The notes beneath the pieces are model-generated. The model was not told where the DNA came from, made no database searches, and saw only the letters and a list, made by a program, of their open reading frames with translations. From the NCBI GenBank assembly GCA_964608495.1, contig CAZSOQ010000067.1, forward strand, positions 1 through 23,154: a stretch of 23,154 nt of DNA, in the 5' to 3' direction. This document shows, piece after piece, positions 15,401-22,342 of the stretch (position 1 is its first letter; each line of letters starts with the position of its first letter). Position numbers and translations under genes: made by a program. This DNA comes from JAKORR01 sp964608495 (lineage in GTDB: Bacteria > Armatimonadota > Zipacnadia > Zipacnadales > FEN-943).

Positions 15401-17150
15401 GGTCCGCTACTTCCCCATCCGGGCCAAGGCCCTGGGCGACCACAAGCTGACGGTCTATGCCTATGGGAGCAAGATGAGCGACGCGATCAAGCGGCCGGTG
15501 ACCGTGCAGCCCGACGGCAAGCTGGTCGAGGAAGCGGCCAACGGGCGGCTGAAGGGGGATGTGGTCGCGGAGCTGGTGATCCCGAAGGAGGCCCTGGCCG
15601 GCGCGAGCACGATCCTGGTGAAGGTGTACCCGGGCATCTTCTCCCAGGCGGTGGAGGGCCTGGACAGCATCCTGCGGATGCCCTTCGGGTGCTTCGAGCA
15701 GACGACATCGGTGACGTACCCGAACGTGCTCGTGATGGACTACATGCGCAGCACGCGACAGGTCACGCCGGAGATACAGATGAAGGCGGAAGGATTCATC
15801 AACCAGGGGTACCAACGGCTGGTCTCCTACGAGGTGGCGGGCGGCGGGTTCTCCTGGTTCGGGAACGCGCCGGCGAACAGGATGCTGACTGCGCTGGGCG
15901 TGATGGAGTTCTACGACATGAGCCAGGTGTATCCGGTGGATGAGGCGATCATCCGGCGGACTCAGGAATGGCTGCTGCGGCAGCAGAAGGACGACGGATC
16001 CTGGCCGCCGGACGAGGAGTACCTGCACCAGGAGGCCTGGGGACGCCTGCAGAACAGCAAGCTGGTGCCGACGGCGTACATCACCTGGGCACTGGCGGCC
16101 ACGAGGCAGGAGAGCACGGGGACGAGGCGTGGCTGGGAATACGTGCGCTCGCATTGGAAGGAGGCCAGCGGGCCCTACCAGCTCTCGGTGGTGTGCAATG
16201 CTCTGGCGGCCGGGGACGCCCTGTTCCGCCGCGGCGACCTGGACGACGCGACGCTCGAGGCGCTGGACAAGCTCGTGGGAATGGCGAAGCACGAGGACGA
16301 GAAGATGTGGTGGGAAGGCGAGATGACGGGGATAACGCACAGCAGCGGGCGCGGGGCCGACCTGGAGACCACGGGCTTCGGCGCGCTGGCGCTGATCGGC
16401 TCGGGGCGCTATGGGGCGGAGGCCACGCAGGTGCTGAACTACCTGGTGGAGGCGAAGGACCCGGCGGGCACCTGGCACTCCACGCAGGCGACGATGCTGG
16501 CGCTGAAGGCCCTGCTGATGGCCCAGAAGGGGGCGACGCAGGGCGCGGCGGGCAAGGTCCAGGTAGTGGTGAACGACAAGCCCGCGGCGACGGTTGAGAT
16601 AACGAAGGAGAACGCCGACGTGCTGCAGATGGTGGACTGCCGGCAGCTCGTGAGGGAGGGCAAGAACACCATCAAGCTGGCGATGAAGGGCGAGGGCTCG
16701 ATGCTCTACCAGGTGGTGGGCAAGTACTGGATGCCCTGGGGGACGGTACGAGAGGCCCAGGGCGAGCTGCTGGACATCACGGTGTCCTACGACAAGGCAA
16801 AGCTGGCGGTCAACGACACGGTGACGGCGCGGGCGCAGGTGAAGAACAACGCCCCGGGGCCGACGAGCATGGTTGTGGTGGACCTGGCCGTGCCGCCGGG
16901 GTTCGCCGTGGAGGCCGGGGACCTGGCCGAGCTGGTGGACCAGGGCGTGATAGACAAGTTCAACCTGACCGGCCGCCAGATCATCGTGTACCTGGAGAGA
17001 GTGGACGGCGGCCAGCAGCTAGCCTTCGAGTATCGGCTGCGAGCACGCTACCCGATCAAGGCGAAGGCGCCGGCGTCGGTGGCCTACGAGTACTACAACC
17101 CGGACAACCGGGCCCAGGCCAAGCCGGTGGAGATGGTGGTGACGGAGTAG
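12414..17150 (+). CDS. Alpha-2-macroglobulin family protein with intact thioester
   Basis: A 1578-residue protein expected to trap proteases outside the cytoplasm by bait cleavage and covalent thioester capture. An N-terminal hydrophobic segment (about 14-33) directs export; it has no lipobox cysteine, unlike many bacterial relatives. Macroglobulin repeats follow (MG2-like DKPVYQPSQTIHLRAL near 150). The segment at about 726-814 resembles the globular part of pseudopilin GspG. A Gly/Ala/Pro/Met-rich bait-like stretch covers 823-873, then FFPETMLFRPG. The thioester motif Gly-Cys1093-Phe-Glu-Gln1096 opens the helical thioester domain, and a receptor-binding-like domain ends the protein (about 1450-1578). 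A second low-complexity loop lies at 438-474. ATG 12414 follows GGAGG by 9 bases. No penicillin-binding protein 1C gene, a common partner, is adjacent. Confidence 0.93.
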   Translation: MGETDKTHPSATRAAWVLIALGALAMVWSMAAGANGDTALMALGIRLISPETFLVDSPGAVRVIVTDHAQRQPASGAAVSLRLTNQEGTQGVALFDGRTNRAGTVQAAFRVPDLQPGQYVLRAEVRHGTQRDELSQTVQLRKAYQVMIMTDKPVYQPSQTIHLRALALRRPDLKPVGGVGATIEVKDAKGNKVFKRQMKTNELGAVWTDFELADEINLGRYECKVIADKAEAIKTVEVKRYVLPKFRVTATTEQEYYKPGERLKGKVTAEYFFGKPVAGGQVEVTARTFDVAYADIAKVAGRTDPTGTFDFQVRLPPHFVGQPLEQGQAFVELDVKVTDTADHSEKIVISRTVAGQDLQIHAVPESGELVANVPNLVWVLVSDATGKPVQARVELADVQAMAPWEVQWQKQRVTTDELGIAEVQVTPRLSEHELRAQRTTGPIGGRGGMAPMPEILAEPMGPGMGAPGPTAPIVLALAAKSRSGQVGEATVPLGVSDTTDGESLLLRADKAVAQVGATVGVVALAPVATGYVYFDVIKDRQTMLTQAADLRAGKAEAQIALGPELAGTAYISAYRVTRRGNVVRDTKPLVVEPAGDLHIDVKASRDVYRPGEKARLDFEVHTVDGQPAVAALGVSIVDESVFALQEMQPGMERVYAYLEEELRKPRYEIHGLEIPVIVTRPEPLVPLEKQRAAQVMLASVEIPKLGVQVDDSYGVRLERAKQEWAEKMRPKWTVVQRALRAYNRKMGEPPTYEEGLQALVREGLAKEEDLTDLWGHRLKAMPSWQGEERLYAPQLVSAGPDGEFDTEDDVVIAVEEERRLLAAPGMMGGMGRGAGAPPGEKAAALAPGVEAEALGAGGAAMAGGPGAPTAKPVRVRQFFPETMLFRPGLITDRTGRASVDFEMADSITTWRLTALANSAAGELGSRDAPIRCFQDFFVDLDLPVSLTQGDRVSVPVAVYNYLKTRQTVRLKLEKEDWFELAGQPEQELNLQPSEVTVRYFPIRAKALGDHKLTVYAYGSKMSDAIKRPVTVQPDGKLVEEAANGRLKGDVVAELVIPKEALAGASTILVKVYPGIFSQAVEGLDSILRMPFGCFEQTTSVTYPNVLVMDYMRSTRQVTPEIQMKAEGFINQGYQRLVSYEVAGGGFSWFGNAPANRMLTALGVMEFYDMSQVYPVDEAIIRRTQEWLLRQQKDDGSWPPDEEYLHQEAWGRLQNSKLVPTAYITWALAATRQESTGTRRGWEYVRSHWKEASGPYQLSVVCNALAAGDALFRRGDLDDATLEALDKLVGMAKHEDEKMWWEGEMTGITHSSGRGADLETTGFGALALIGSGRYGAEATQVLNYLVEAKDPAGTWHSTQATMLALKALLMAQKGATQGAAGKVQVVVNDKPAATVEITKENADVLQMVDCRQLVREGKNTIKLAMKGEGSMLYQVVGKYWMPWGTVREAQGELLDITVSYDKAKLAVNDTVTARAQVKNNAPGPTSMVVVDLAVPPGFAVEAGDLAELVDQGVIDKFNLTGRQIIVYLERVDGGQQLAFEYRLRARYPIKAKAPASVAYEYYNPDNRAQAKPVEMVVTE

Positions 17151-17183
17151 ACGGGAAGGCGCTGGGCCTCCGACTCATGACAG

Positions 17184-17208
17184 AACCCGCCTCGAGCCGA
17201 GGCGGGTT
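17184..17208 (+). terminator. Perfect 11-bp terminator hairpin after the macroglobulin gene
   Basis: AACCCGCCTCG (17184-17194) pairs exactly with CGAGGCGGGTT (17198-17208) around an AGC loop, followed by a short T-containing run. It lies between the macroglobulin stop and the convergent TPR-like gene, so it probably ends transcription from the plus strand and may serve both strands. Confidence 0.8.
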
Positions 17209-17245
17209 CCTCATTGCCGAAGGAGAGAAGAGATCGGGCGGCGCG

Positions 17246-18118
17246 CTAGTCCGGCCGGCCGTCGGCGTCGGGGCCGAGAAGCTTCTCCAGCCCGCCCGGG
17301 CTCCTGAGGGTCTCGTCCACGAGACGCTCCTCGGCCGGGTCTATCTGGGGCAGGATGGCCTCGGGGGACGAGGCGGCGGAAGGCGCCTCTTCGGGAAGCT
17401 CACCGTCGTCCTCGTCCTCGTCGTCCTCCAGGGCCTCTTCGGCGGCCTCGGCCTTCTTCAGGGCTTCCTGCGCCGCCTCAGTGAAGCCCGCCACGTCCAG
17501 CACGGAGGACACCCACCAGTAGAGTTGGGCGTCCAGGTCGCCCCCCAGCCCCTGCTCGAAGGCGGACACCGCGCGCAGACACGCGAGCTGGAACTCCAGC
17601 TCGCGGGCAGCGCTGCCGCCGTCGGCTCTGGGGAAGTCGCGAAGGGCCTGCTGGTAGCGGATGTAGCCCCGGAGGAGATGGATGAGGGGGTCTTCCACGC
17701 CGGCGTCCTGGGCTGCATCGAGGTGCAGGAGCGCGCGGTTGAGGTCCCCAAGCCTCAGTCGGCACTCGGCCAGAGACAGCTCGCGGGCCGCGCGCGTCGC
17801 CTGGGACGTAACGCGGGAGCGCTGGAGACTGCCGACATTGTGCTCGAGGGCCTCACGCTGCTGCTGATGAAGGTGGGACAGCTCGTCCAGCGCCAGGTCG
17901 TCGCCCTCCACGGCCTGCTCGACCCGGCGGTGGTAGTGCAGCTCGGCGCGCATGAGCTGGCCCAGGGCGCGTCCGACCGCCGTGTCAGCTTCCTGGCTCG
18001 CCAGCAACTGGTCCAGCGCGAGCTCGAACAGCGCCCCGGACGCCCACTCAGTGGTGTCGAGCTGTTCGAGCTCGCTAAGCATGCCCAGGAGCTCCTGGTC
18101 GTCGTAAGAGCCTGCCAT
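17246..18118 (-). CDS. TPR-like helical protein, unknown function
   Basis: A 290-residue protein that I cannot assign to a named family. It is almost entirely helical with no signal peptide or membrane segment. Residues 110-225 have the spacing of tetratricopeptide-type repeats (AECRLRLGDLNRALLHLDAA, then LRGYIRYQQAL, then FTEAAQEALKKAEAA), suggesting a protein-binding scaffold. A strongly acidic run at about 226-245 is followed by a Pro/Ala/Ser linker and a short C-terminal helix. The start ATG 18118 follows GAGGTGA by about 9 bases. It lies 29 bases downstream of rplL with no terminator between, so it is probably the last gene of the ribosomal transcript, where rpoB is usually found. Confidence 0.7.
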   Translation of the reverse strand: MAGSYDDQELLGMLSELEQLDTTEWASGALFELALDQLLASQEADTAVGRALGQLMRAELHYHRRVEQAVEGDDLALDELSHLHQQQREALEHNVGSLQRSRVTSQATRAARELSLAECRLRLGDLNRALLHLDAAQDAGVEDPLIHLLRGYIRYQQALRDFPRADGGSAARELEFQLACLRAVSAFEQGLGGDLDAQLYWWVSSVLDVAGFTEAAQEALKKAEAAEEALEDDEDEDDGELPEEAPSAASSPEAILPQIDPAEERLVDETLRSPGGLEKLLGPDADGRPD

Positions 18119-18147
18119 TCTGCACAGTCACCTCGGGAGGGCAGGAG

Positions 18148-18525
18148 CTACTTGATCTCCACCTTGCCGCCTGCTTGCTCGATTTTCGCCTTCACGGCCT
18201 CCGCATCCTCCCTGGAGACGGCCTCGGCGATGACTGCGCCAGGCGCGGACTCGACCAGCTCCTTGGCCTCCTTCAGGCCGAGGTTGGTGACCTCGCGGAC
18301 GGCCTTAATGACGTGGATCTTGTTCTCGCCCACGTCGGTCAGGATGGCGTCGAACTCGGTTTGCTCCTCCGCCTCGGCGGCCTCGACGCCGGCGCCGGGC
18401 ATGGCGGCAACGGCGACAGAAGCCACGGCGCTGACGCCCCACTGCTCCTGCAGCTTGTCCTTGAGCTCGACGAGCTCGAGGACGGAGAGCTTGTTGATCG
18501 CTTCGATTATCTCGTCCACGGACAT
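18148..18525 (-). CDS. rplL: 50S ribosomal protein L7/L12
   Basis: The 125-residue stalk protein that recruits translation GTPases to the ribosome. The N-terminal dimerisation segment reads SVDEIIEAINKLSVLELVEL. The Ala-rich hinge lies near residues 40-60. The C-terminal factor-binding domain has HVIKAVREVTNLGLKEAKEL and ends KVEIK. The ATG at 18525 was chosen because the protein then begins like its relatives and AGGAGG lies 12 bases upstream; an in-frame ATG four codons earlier abuts that site. It follows rplJ by 84 bases. Confidence 0.96.
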   Translation of the reverse strand: MSVDEIIEAINKLSVLELVELKDKLQEQWGVSAVASVAVAAMPGAGVEAAEAEEQTEFDAILTDVGENKIHVIKAVREVTNLGLKEAKELVESAPGAVIAEAVSREDAEAVKAKIEQAGGKVEIK

Positions 18526-18553
18526 CTCTGGAATCATCCTCCTGGATGGGTGA

Positions 18554-18567
18554 CGCCCCGAGGGGCG
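18554..18567 (-). other. Hairpin in the rplJ-rplL spacer
   Basis: CGCCCC and GGGGCG face each other across two bases in the 84-base gap between rplJ and rplL (realistically a 5-bp stem with a 4-base loop). There is no T-tract on the minus strand. It may be a processing or stability element that helps rplL exceed rplJ, as stalk stoichiometry requires, but this is inference. Confidence 0.3.
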
Positions 18568-18609
18568 CAGGTTTGTCAAAGCTGTCTGGGCGCCGGCGCG
18601 GCGTGCGCG

Positions 18610-19143
18610 CTAGCCGCCCTCTGCCTCGCGTCGCTTATCGGCGATGCCGTCAAGGACGTACACCAGCTCGGCGACAGCAGCGTTCAGGGTCCCCACCAGC
18701 TCCCTCATGGGGCCGGCGATGGCACCGACGACGCTGGCCTGGATCTCGAGCTTGCTGGGTAGGCTGGCCATTGCAGTTGCCCTGTCTGCGCCCAGCGTCT
18801 CACCCTCGATGTGCGCGGCCTTGACCGCCACGCCCGGGTGCTCCTTGCCGAAATCCCTGACCGCGCGGGCGGGCTCGATGGGGTCCTCCGGGCAGTAGAG
18901 CAGCGCTGTCGGCCCTACGAGGTAGGCGACGATGTCCCCATTGATGTCCAGCCCGGCGAGAGCAAGTCGGAGGAGGGTGTTCTTCACCACCTCCAGCCGT
19001 CCGCCGGCGGCGATCACTGCGCCGCGCAAGGCGTTCATCTGGGTCACCGACAGGCCGCTGAACTCGACCAGGTAGAAGTTGGGCGAGCCGCTGACGGCCT
19101 CGCGCAGTCGTTCTACTTCCGCGACATTCTCAGCCTTGGGCAC
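18610..19143 (-). CDS. rplJ: 50S ribosomal protein L10
   Basis: The 177-residue base of the L10-(L7/L12) stalk, which anchors L7/L12 dimers to 23S rRNA. The N-terminal RNA-binding domain contains NFYLVEFSGLSVTQMNALR and VVKNTLLRLAL; the C-terminal helix that binds L7/L12 dimers ends near ELVYVLDGIADKRREAEGG. The start is GTG 19143, preceded by AAGGAGGTGA, an excellent match to the 16S rRNA 3' end, at about 4 bases spacing. In most bacteria L10 represses its own operon by binding the leader, and the leader here is long and structured. Confidence 0.94.
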   Translation of the reverse strand: MPKAENVAEVERLREAVSGSPNFYLVEFSGLSVTQMNALRGAVIAAGGRLEVVKNTLLRLALAGLDINGDIVAYLVGPTALLYCPEDPIEPARAVRDFGKEHPGVAVKAAHIEGETLGADRATAMASLPSKLEIQASVVGAIAGPMRELVGTLNAAVAELVYVLDGIADKRREAEGG

Positions 19144-19396
19144 CTAATCACCTCCTTGTTCCCGATGTCTGTTGACCTCGCTCCGGAAAAGCGACGCGGG
19201 AGCTACCGAGGTCGGCAGCTCCCGCGAAAGGGTAAGGATCGCGTTCGCCTATTGACGACCTCGGCGGGCCGGCCCTATCAGGGCCGCATTGAGCTCTCGC
19301 ACCCGCTGTCTTGGGTCCGTGAGGGTCCTTAGCCTATCAGTCCGAGTTCCTGAGCGCAATCCCTCCACTTATAGCGCCCATCACCTCGCCCCCCGG
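19144..19396 (-). promoter_or_regulatory. Candidate rplJ (L10) leader with mutually exclusive structures
   Basis: These 253 bases separate the preceding unknown gene from rplJ and lie where L10 leaders occur. Read on the minus strand, CCGAGGTC (plus 19257-19264) can pair with GACCTCGG (plus 19206-19213), which lies in the upper part of the large hairpin at 19195-19226. A second CGAGGTC copy (plus 19174-19180) lies downstream of that hairpin and can pair with the same target. A smaller stem GGCCC-TGATA-GGGCC is at 19271-19285. The direct repeat GGGTCC lies near 19313-19328. This is the architecture of an attenuator, but I could not test the fold or the L10-binding motif. Confidence 0.5.
19191..19226 (-). 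terminator. Attenuator-like hairpin in the rplJ leader
   Basis: On the minus strand CGCGGGAGCT pairs perfectly with AGCTCCCGCG (plus 19217-19226 and 19195-19204), and the loop adds three more pairs (CCG with CGG). TCGCTTTTCC follows, a short U-run five bases after the stem. It lies about 50 bases ahead of the rplJ start. It looks like a conditional terminator; with only four consecutive Us it may instead be a structural or pausing element. Confidence 0.5.
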
Positions 19397-20014
19397 TCAT
19401 CCCGATGCAGGCCTTGGCCACGCTGACGGATCGATGGCACAGATGAGGTCCCGCGCACGCTCCTCGCCGAGCTTCATCTGCAGCGCGAAGCCAGCGCTCT
19501 CCTCAATGGAGACAAGCCCCTGGGGCCGCCCCAACTTCCGCCGGGTAAGCACCACCAACTCGACCTTGTCGTAGCACGCTAGCCCCGGCAAGGTGACGTT
19601 GGTCGCTTCATACCGCCATGCCCCGGGCCCGTTAGCGGGTGGTCCCTGCAGCTGGCGCCACTGCACTCTTCCGGCTCTCGTCTCCTGGAGCAAGGCATTC
19701 CAAACGAGTTGCTCGCGGACCGCATCCCACAGGGCCTGCAGCAGACCCCCATCGCTGACCTGCAGCGGTTTGCTTCCGCGGAATAGCACCATCAGAGATA
19801 CGGCCCCCACGGATCGTTCCGCGACCGCGCCAGTCGACGGTTCCACCACGAGCACCGCCTCGGCATCCTTTCCGTCAAGCGTCACCGATGCGCGGCAGCC
19901 GGGGGCATTGGATAGCGGCTCCCAGTGCGACAGGTCCTTCAGCGTCTGCGTCCTCAACTCGTCTACCGTACTCGCCCATGCGTTCAATGTCGTTTGCGCT
20001 GCGGCTCCGCTCAC
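19397..20014 (-). CDS. Unknown soluble protein inserted in the ribosomal operon
   Basis: A 205-residue protein that I do not recognise. It has no signal peptide and no membrane helix. Alternating hydrophobic stretches such as AVLVVEPSTGAV, VSLMVLFRG and VELVVLTRRK suggest an alpha/beta fold, and the helix LLQALWDAVREQLVWNALL lies mid-protein. The GTG start overlaps the stop of the upstream gene by four bases (GTGA), so it is translationally coupled to it. It sits directly before the rplJ leader. The base composition sampled by hand (about 60-73 % GC per 60 bases) is close to that of the neighbouring ribosomal genes, so there is no clear sign of recent transfer. Confidence 0.72.
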   Translation of the reverse strand: MSGAAAQTTLNAWASTVDELRTQTLKDLSHWEPLSNAPGCRASVTLDGKDAEAVLVVEPSTGAVAERSVGAVSLMVLFRGSKPLQVSDGGLLQALWDAVREQLVWNALLQETRAGRVQWRQLQGPPANGPGAWRYEATNVTLPGLACYDKVELVVLTRRKLGRPQGLVSIEESAGFALQMKLGEERARDLICAIDPSAWPRPASG

Positions 20015-20517
20015 TTGGCATCACCATCCTCTACGGCACGGCGCAGCACCCCCCGCCACTCGGCCAAACGCTGTTCCAGTTGCAGCAACTGCGAGAGATG
20101 CTCCCGAGATTCCTGCGCTCCGCCCTGCGTGCTGACGAGACCCTCGGCTAGCTTCCAGGCGAGAGCCGCCACGTTAGTCGCTTCCTGCGCTGCCATGTAC
20201 TCCGCAGTCGAGGACAGCCCTGACGCAAGGCTCTCGCAGGACCTGAGGGCTCTGACCCACTCCCCTGCCTGGAGTGCGTCACGTACGATGAAGATGAGAT
20301 GCAGGGCCTCCTCTTCCAGCCACCTCTCGGCGTACATACGCCTGACCGCTCGTCTTGCCGACCTGCCGGCTTGCTCGGCTGCCAGAGCTGCGTCACCTGC
20401 TTGCCTCGCGGAGCGCCTTGCGCCAAGCAGACTCGCCACGGCCACACCCGCGCTCAGCAGGCCCATAACCGCCCCTACTATACTGCAAAACGCCCCCCAC
20501 GTCTGCAGTGCTTCCAC
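20011..20517 (-). CDS. Unknown single-pass membrane protein with helical cytoplasmic part
   Basis: A 168-residue protein that I do not recognise. One membrane helix at about residues 9-32 (FCSIVGAVMGLLSAGVAVAS) is followed by a long, charged helical region with coiled-coil character (AALAAEQAGRSARRAVRRMY onward to the C-terminus). GTG 20517 was chosen because AGGAGG lies 6 bases upstream; an in-frame GTG at 20538 has no such site and would contain that Shine-Dalgarno sequence inside the gene. It begins 62 bases after the rplA stop and overlaps the next gene by 4 bases. The 62-base spacer has an inverted repeat GCACGG/CCGTGC at its ends (20539-20544 and 20575-20580). Confidence 0.7.
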   Translation of the reverse strand: MEALQTWGAFCSIVGAVMGLLSAGVAVASLLGARRSARQAGDAALAAEQAGRSARRAVRRMYAERWLEEEALHLIFIVRDALQAGEWVRALRSCESLASGLSSTAEYMAAQEATNVAALAWKLAEGLVSTQGGAQESREHLSQLLQLEQRLAEWRGVLRRAVEDGDAK

Positions 20518-20579
20518 TCGTGCCCTCCTCGAAGCCACGCACGGCTCGGGCTTGGCCGGCCGTGGGTGGTGCGTCCGTG

Positions 20580-21287
20580 CTAGGCGGCCTTGGAGGCGGC
20601 GGCGACAGCCTGGTCCACGTCCAGCTTCACGCCTGGGCCCATGGTCGAAGTCAGCGTGATCGAACGTATGTACCGGCCACTGACGCCCCCGGGGCGGGCA
20701 GCCACCACGGCGTCGAGCAGGGCCGAGAGGTTCTCGCGAAGCTGCTCGTCGCTGTAGGAGACGCGGCCGATGGGCACGTGAATCACGCCGCCGCGGTCAA
20801 TGCGGTACTCGACACGGCCGGACCTGAGGTCGCGCACGACTTCGGCAACGTCAGGCATGATGGTGCCCGCCTTCTTGGAGGGCATGCGCGGGCCAAGCTT
20901 CTTGCCCAGACGGCCGACGATGCGCATGAGCTGCGGCTGGGCGACCAGGATGTCGAACTCGTCCCAGCCCTGCTCGATGGCGGCGACCAGGTCCTCGCTC
21001 CCGACGCGGTCCGCGCCCGCGTCCTCGGCCTGCTTGGCGGGCTCGCCCTCGGCGAAGACGGCCACTCGCGGCACTTTGCCCGTGCCGTGAGGCAGGACGA
21101 CGGTGCCGCGCACCTGCTGCTCGGCCTTGGCCGGATCAACGCCCAGCCTGATGTGCACCTCGACGGTCTCGTCGAACTTGGCCGAGGCGGCCGCCTTCAC
21201 GAGCTCGATGGCCTCCGCGACCGTGTGATGGACCGTGCGGTTAACCTTCGTGGCCGATTCGCGATAGCGCTTGCTGCGGTTCGCCAT
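20580..21287 (-). CDS. rplA: 50S ribosomal protein L1
   Basis: The 235-residue protein of the mobile L1 stalk, which moves deacylated tRNA out of the E site. Typical segments are VHIRLGVDPAKAEQQVRGTV, VLPHGTGK, MRIVGRLGKKLGPRMP and TLTSTMGPGVKLD near the C-terminus. The length is normal for the family. It follows rplK by 14 bases. L1 often also acts as the translational repressor of the rplK-rplA unit; no obvious L1-binding mimic was identified here by eye. Confidence 0.96.
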   Translation of the reverse strand: MANRSKRYRESATKVNRTVHHTVAEAIELVKAAASAKFDETVEVHIRLGVDPAKAEQQVRGTVVLPHGTGKVPRVAVFAEGEPAKQAEDAGADRVGSEDLVAAIEQGWDEFDILVAQPQLMRIVGRLGKKLGPRMPSKKAGTIMPDVAEVVRDLRSGRVEYRIDRGGVIHVPIGRVSYSDEQLRENLSALLDAVVAARPGGVSGRYIRSITLTSTMGPGVKLDVDQAVAAASKAA

Positions 21288-21301
21288 TGGTTCTCACTCA
21301 C

Positions 21302-21727
21302 CTAGTCCACGACTTCGATGCCCATGCTGCGCGCGGTGCCGCAGACGATCCGCATGGCGGCTTCCACGTCCCTGGCGTTGAGGTCGGGCATCTTGCGCTC
21401 GGCGATCTCCCGCACCTGAGCCCTGGTGACGCGGGCGACCTTCTGCTTGTTGGGCTCGGGCGAGGCGGTCTCGATCCCGGCGGCGCGCTTGAGCAGACTG
21501 GACACCGGTGGGGTCTTGGTGATGAAGGTGAAGGAGCCGTCGTGGTAGATGGTGATCTCCACCGGTACGATATCGCCGACCTGGGCGGCAGTCCTGTTGT
21601 TGAAGGCCTTGCAGAACTCCATTATGTTTACCCCGTGCTGACCGAGGGCCGGGCCCACGGGCGGGGCGGGATTGGCTTTGCCGGCTGGGACGTGCAGCTT
21701 GACGACAGCCTTGATCTTCTTTGCCAT
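21302..21727 (-). CDS. rplK: 50S ribosomal protein L11
   Basis: The 141-residue protein of the GTPase-associated centre. The proline-rich N-terminal domain reads PAGKANPAPPVGPALGQHG, followed by NIMEFCKAFN; the rRNA-binding C-terminal domain contains ARVTRAQVREIAERKMPDLN and the final AMRIVCGTARSMGIEV. It lies 66 bases after nusG in the conserved nusG-rplK-rplA order. Confidence 0.97.
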   Translation of the reverse strand: MAKKIKAVVKLHVPAGKANPAPPVGPALGQHGVNIMEFCKAFNNRTAAQVGDIVPVEITIYHDGSFTFITKTPPVSSLLKRAAGIETASPEPNKQKVARVTRAQVREIAERKMPDLNARDVEAAMRIVCGTARSMGIEVVD

Positions 21728-21793
21728 TGCCTACTCGCCTCACAGTGATACAGGTGGAACGTGCGCGCGGACTGCCCGGGGCGTCCGGGCGGG

Positions 21794-22327
21794 TTAGAGA
21801 CGCTCGATCTGGGTGAATTCCACCTCGACGGGGGTCTCGCGGCCGAAGAGGGCCACCTGGACCTTGACGGTCTCGCGCTCGGGGTTGACCTCCACGATCT
21901 TGCCCGAGAACTCGGCGAAGGGCCCCTCGCTGATCCGCACCGCCTGACCGGGCTCCCACACGGCCTTGGGCTTGGCCGATTCCTCGCCGATGGTCCTGAG
22001 GATGCGCTCGGCTTCCTCGCGGCGCAGGGGCACAGGGCCGGCGCCCTGGGCGCCCGTGCCGAGGAAGTGGGTCACGCCCGAAACGCGCTGGATGAGGTTG
22101 CGCATTTCCTCCGTGAGGTCCATCTCGACGAAGACGTAGCCGGGGTAGAGCTTGCGGCGGACCTCGCGCCGGCGACCGCCCGAGGACCGAATCTCTGTCT
22201 CGGTCGGGATGAGCACCCGGCGGATGAGGTGCCCGATGTTGCGCGCCTCAGCCTGGCGCGAGATGGCATCGGCCACCTTGCCTTCCTTCCCCGTCAGGGT
22301 ATGAATCACATACCAGCGCATGGACAT
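21794..22327 (-). CDS. nusG: Transcription termination/antitermination protein NusG
   Basis: A 177-residue NusG that binds RNA polymerase and links it to Rho or the ribosome. The NGN domain (about 1-105) has RWYVIHTLTGKEGKVADAI and RKLYPGYVFVEMDL. The KOW domain (about 125-177) has PGQAVRISEGPFAEFSGKI. No acidic or membrane insertion is present. Two in-frame ATGs (22327 and 22321) are possible; neither has a good Shine-Dalgarno site. Translation may be coupled to secE, whose stop is 15 bases upstream. Confidence 0.96.
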   Translation of the reverse strand: MSMRWYVIHTLTGKEGKVADAISRQAEARNIGHLIRRVLIPTETEIRSSGGRRREVRRKLYPGYVFVEMDLTEEMRNLIQRVSGVTHFLGTGAQGAGPVPLRREEAERILRTIGEESAKPKAVWEPGQAVRISEGPFAEFSGKIVEVNPERETVKVQVALFGRETPVEVEFTQIERL

Positions 22328-22342
22328 AAAGCCGCACCGCCG

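Noticed and set aside
12366..16478. A very long open frame (about 1370 codons) antisense to the macroglobulin gene
   Set aside because: It is the usual by-product of GC-rich codon use on the other strand: the translation is dominated by His, Arg, Leu and Gln with no domain, and it lacks a ribosome-binding site.
18574..18579. TTGACA on the minus strand between rplJ and rplL as a promoter for rplL
   Set aside because: The sequence 16-18 bases downstream is GC-rich with no -10 hexamer.
19368..19373. TATAAG on the minus strand as a -10 element for rplJ
   Set aside because: No hexamer resembling TTGACA lies 16-19 bases upstream.
20474..20482. TATAGT on the minus strand as an internal promoter in the membrane-protein gene
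   Set aside because: The expected -35 position reads CAGACG, only three matches to consensus, and it lies inside a coding region.
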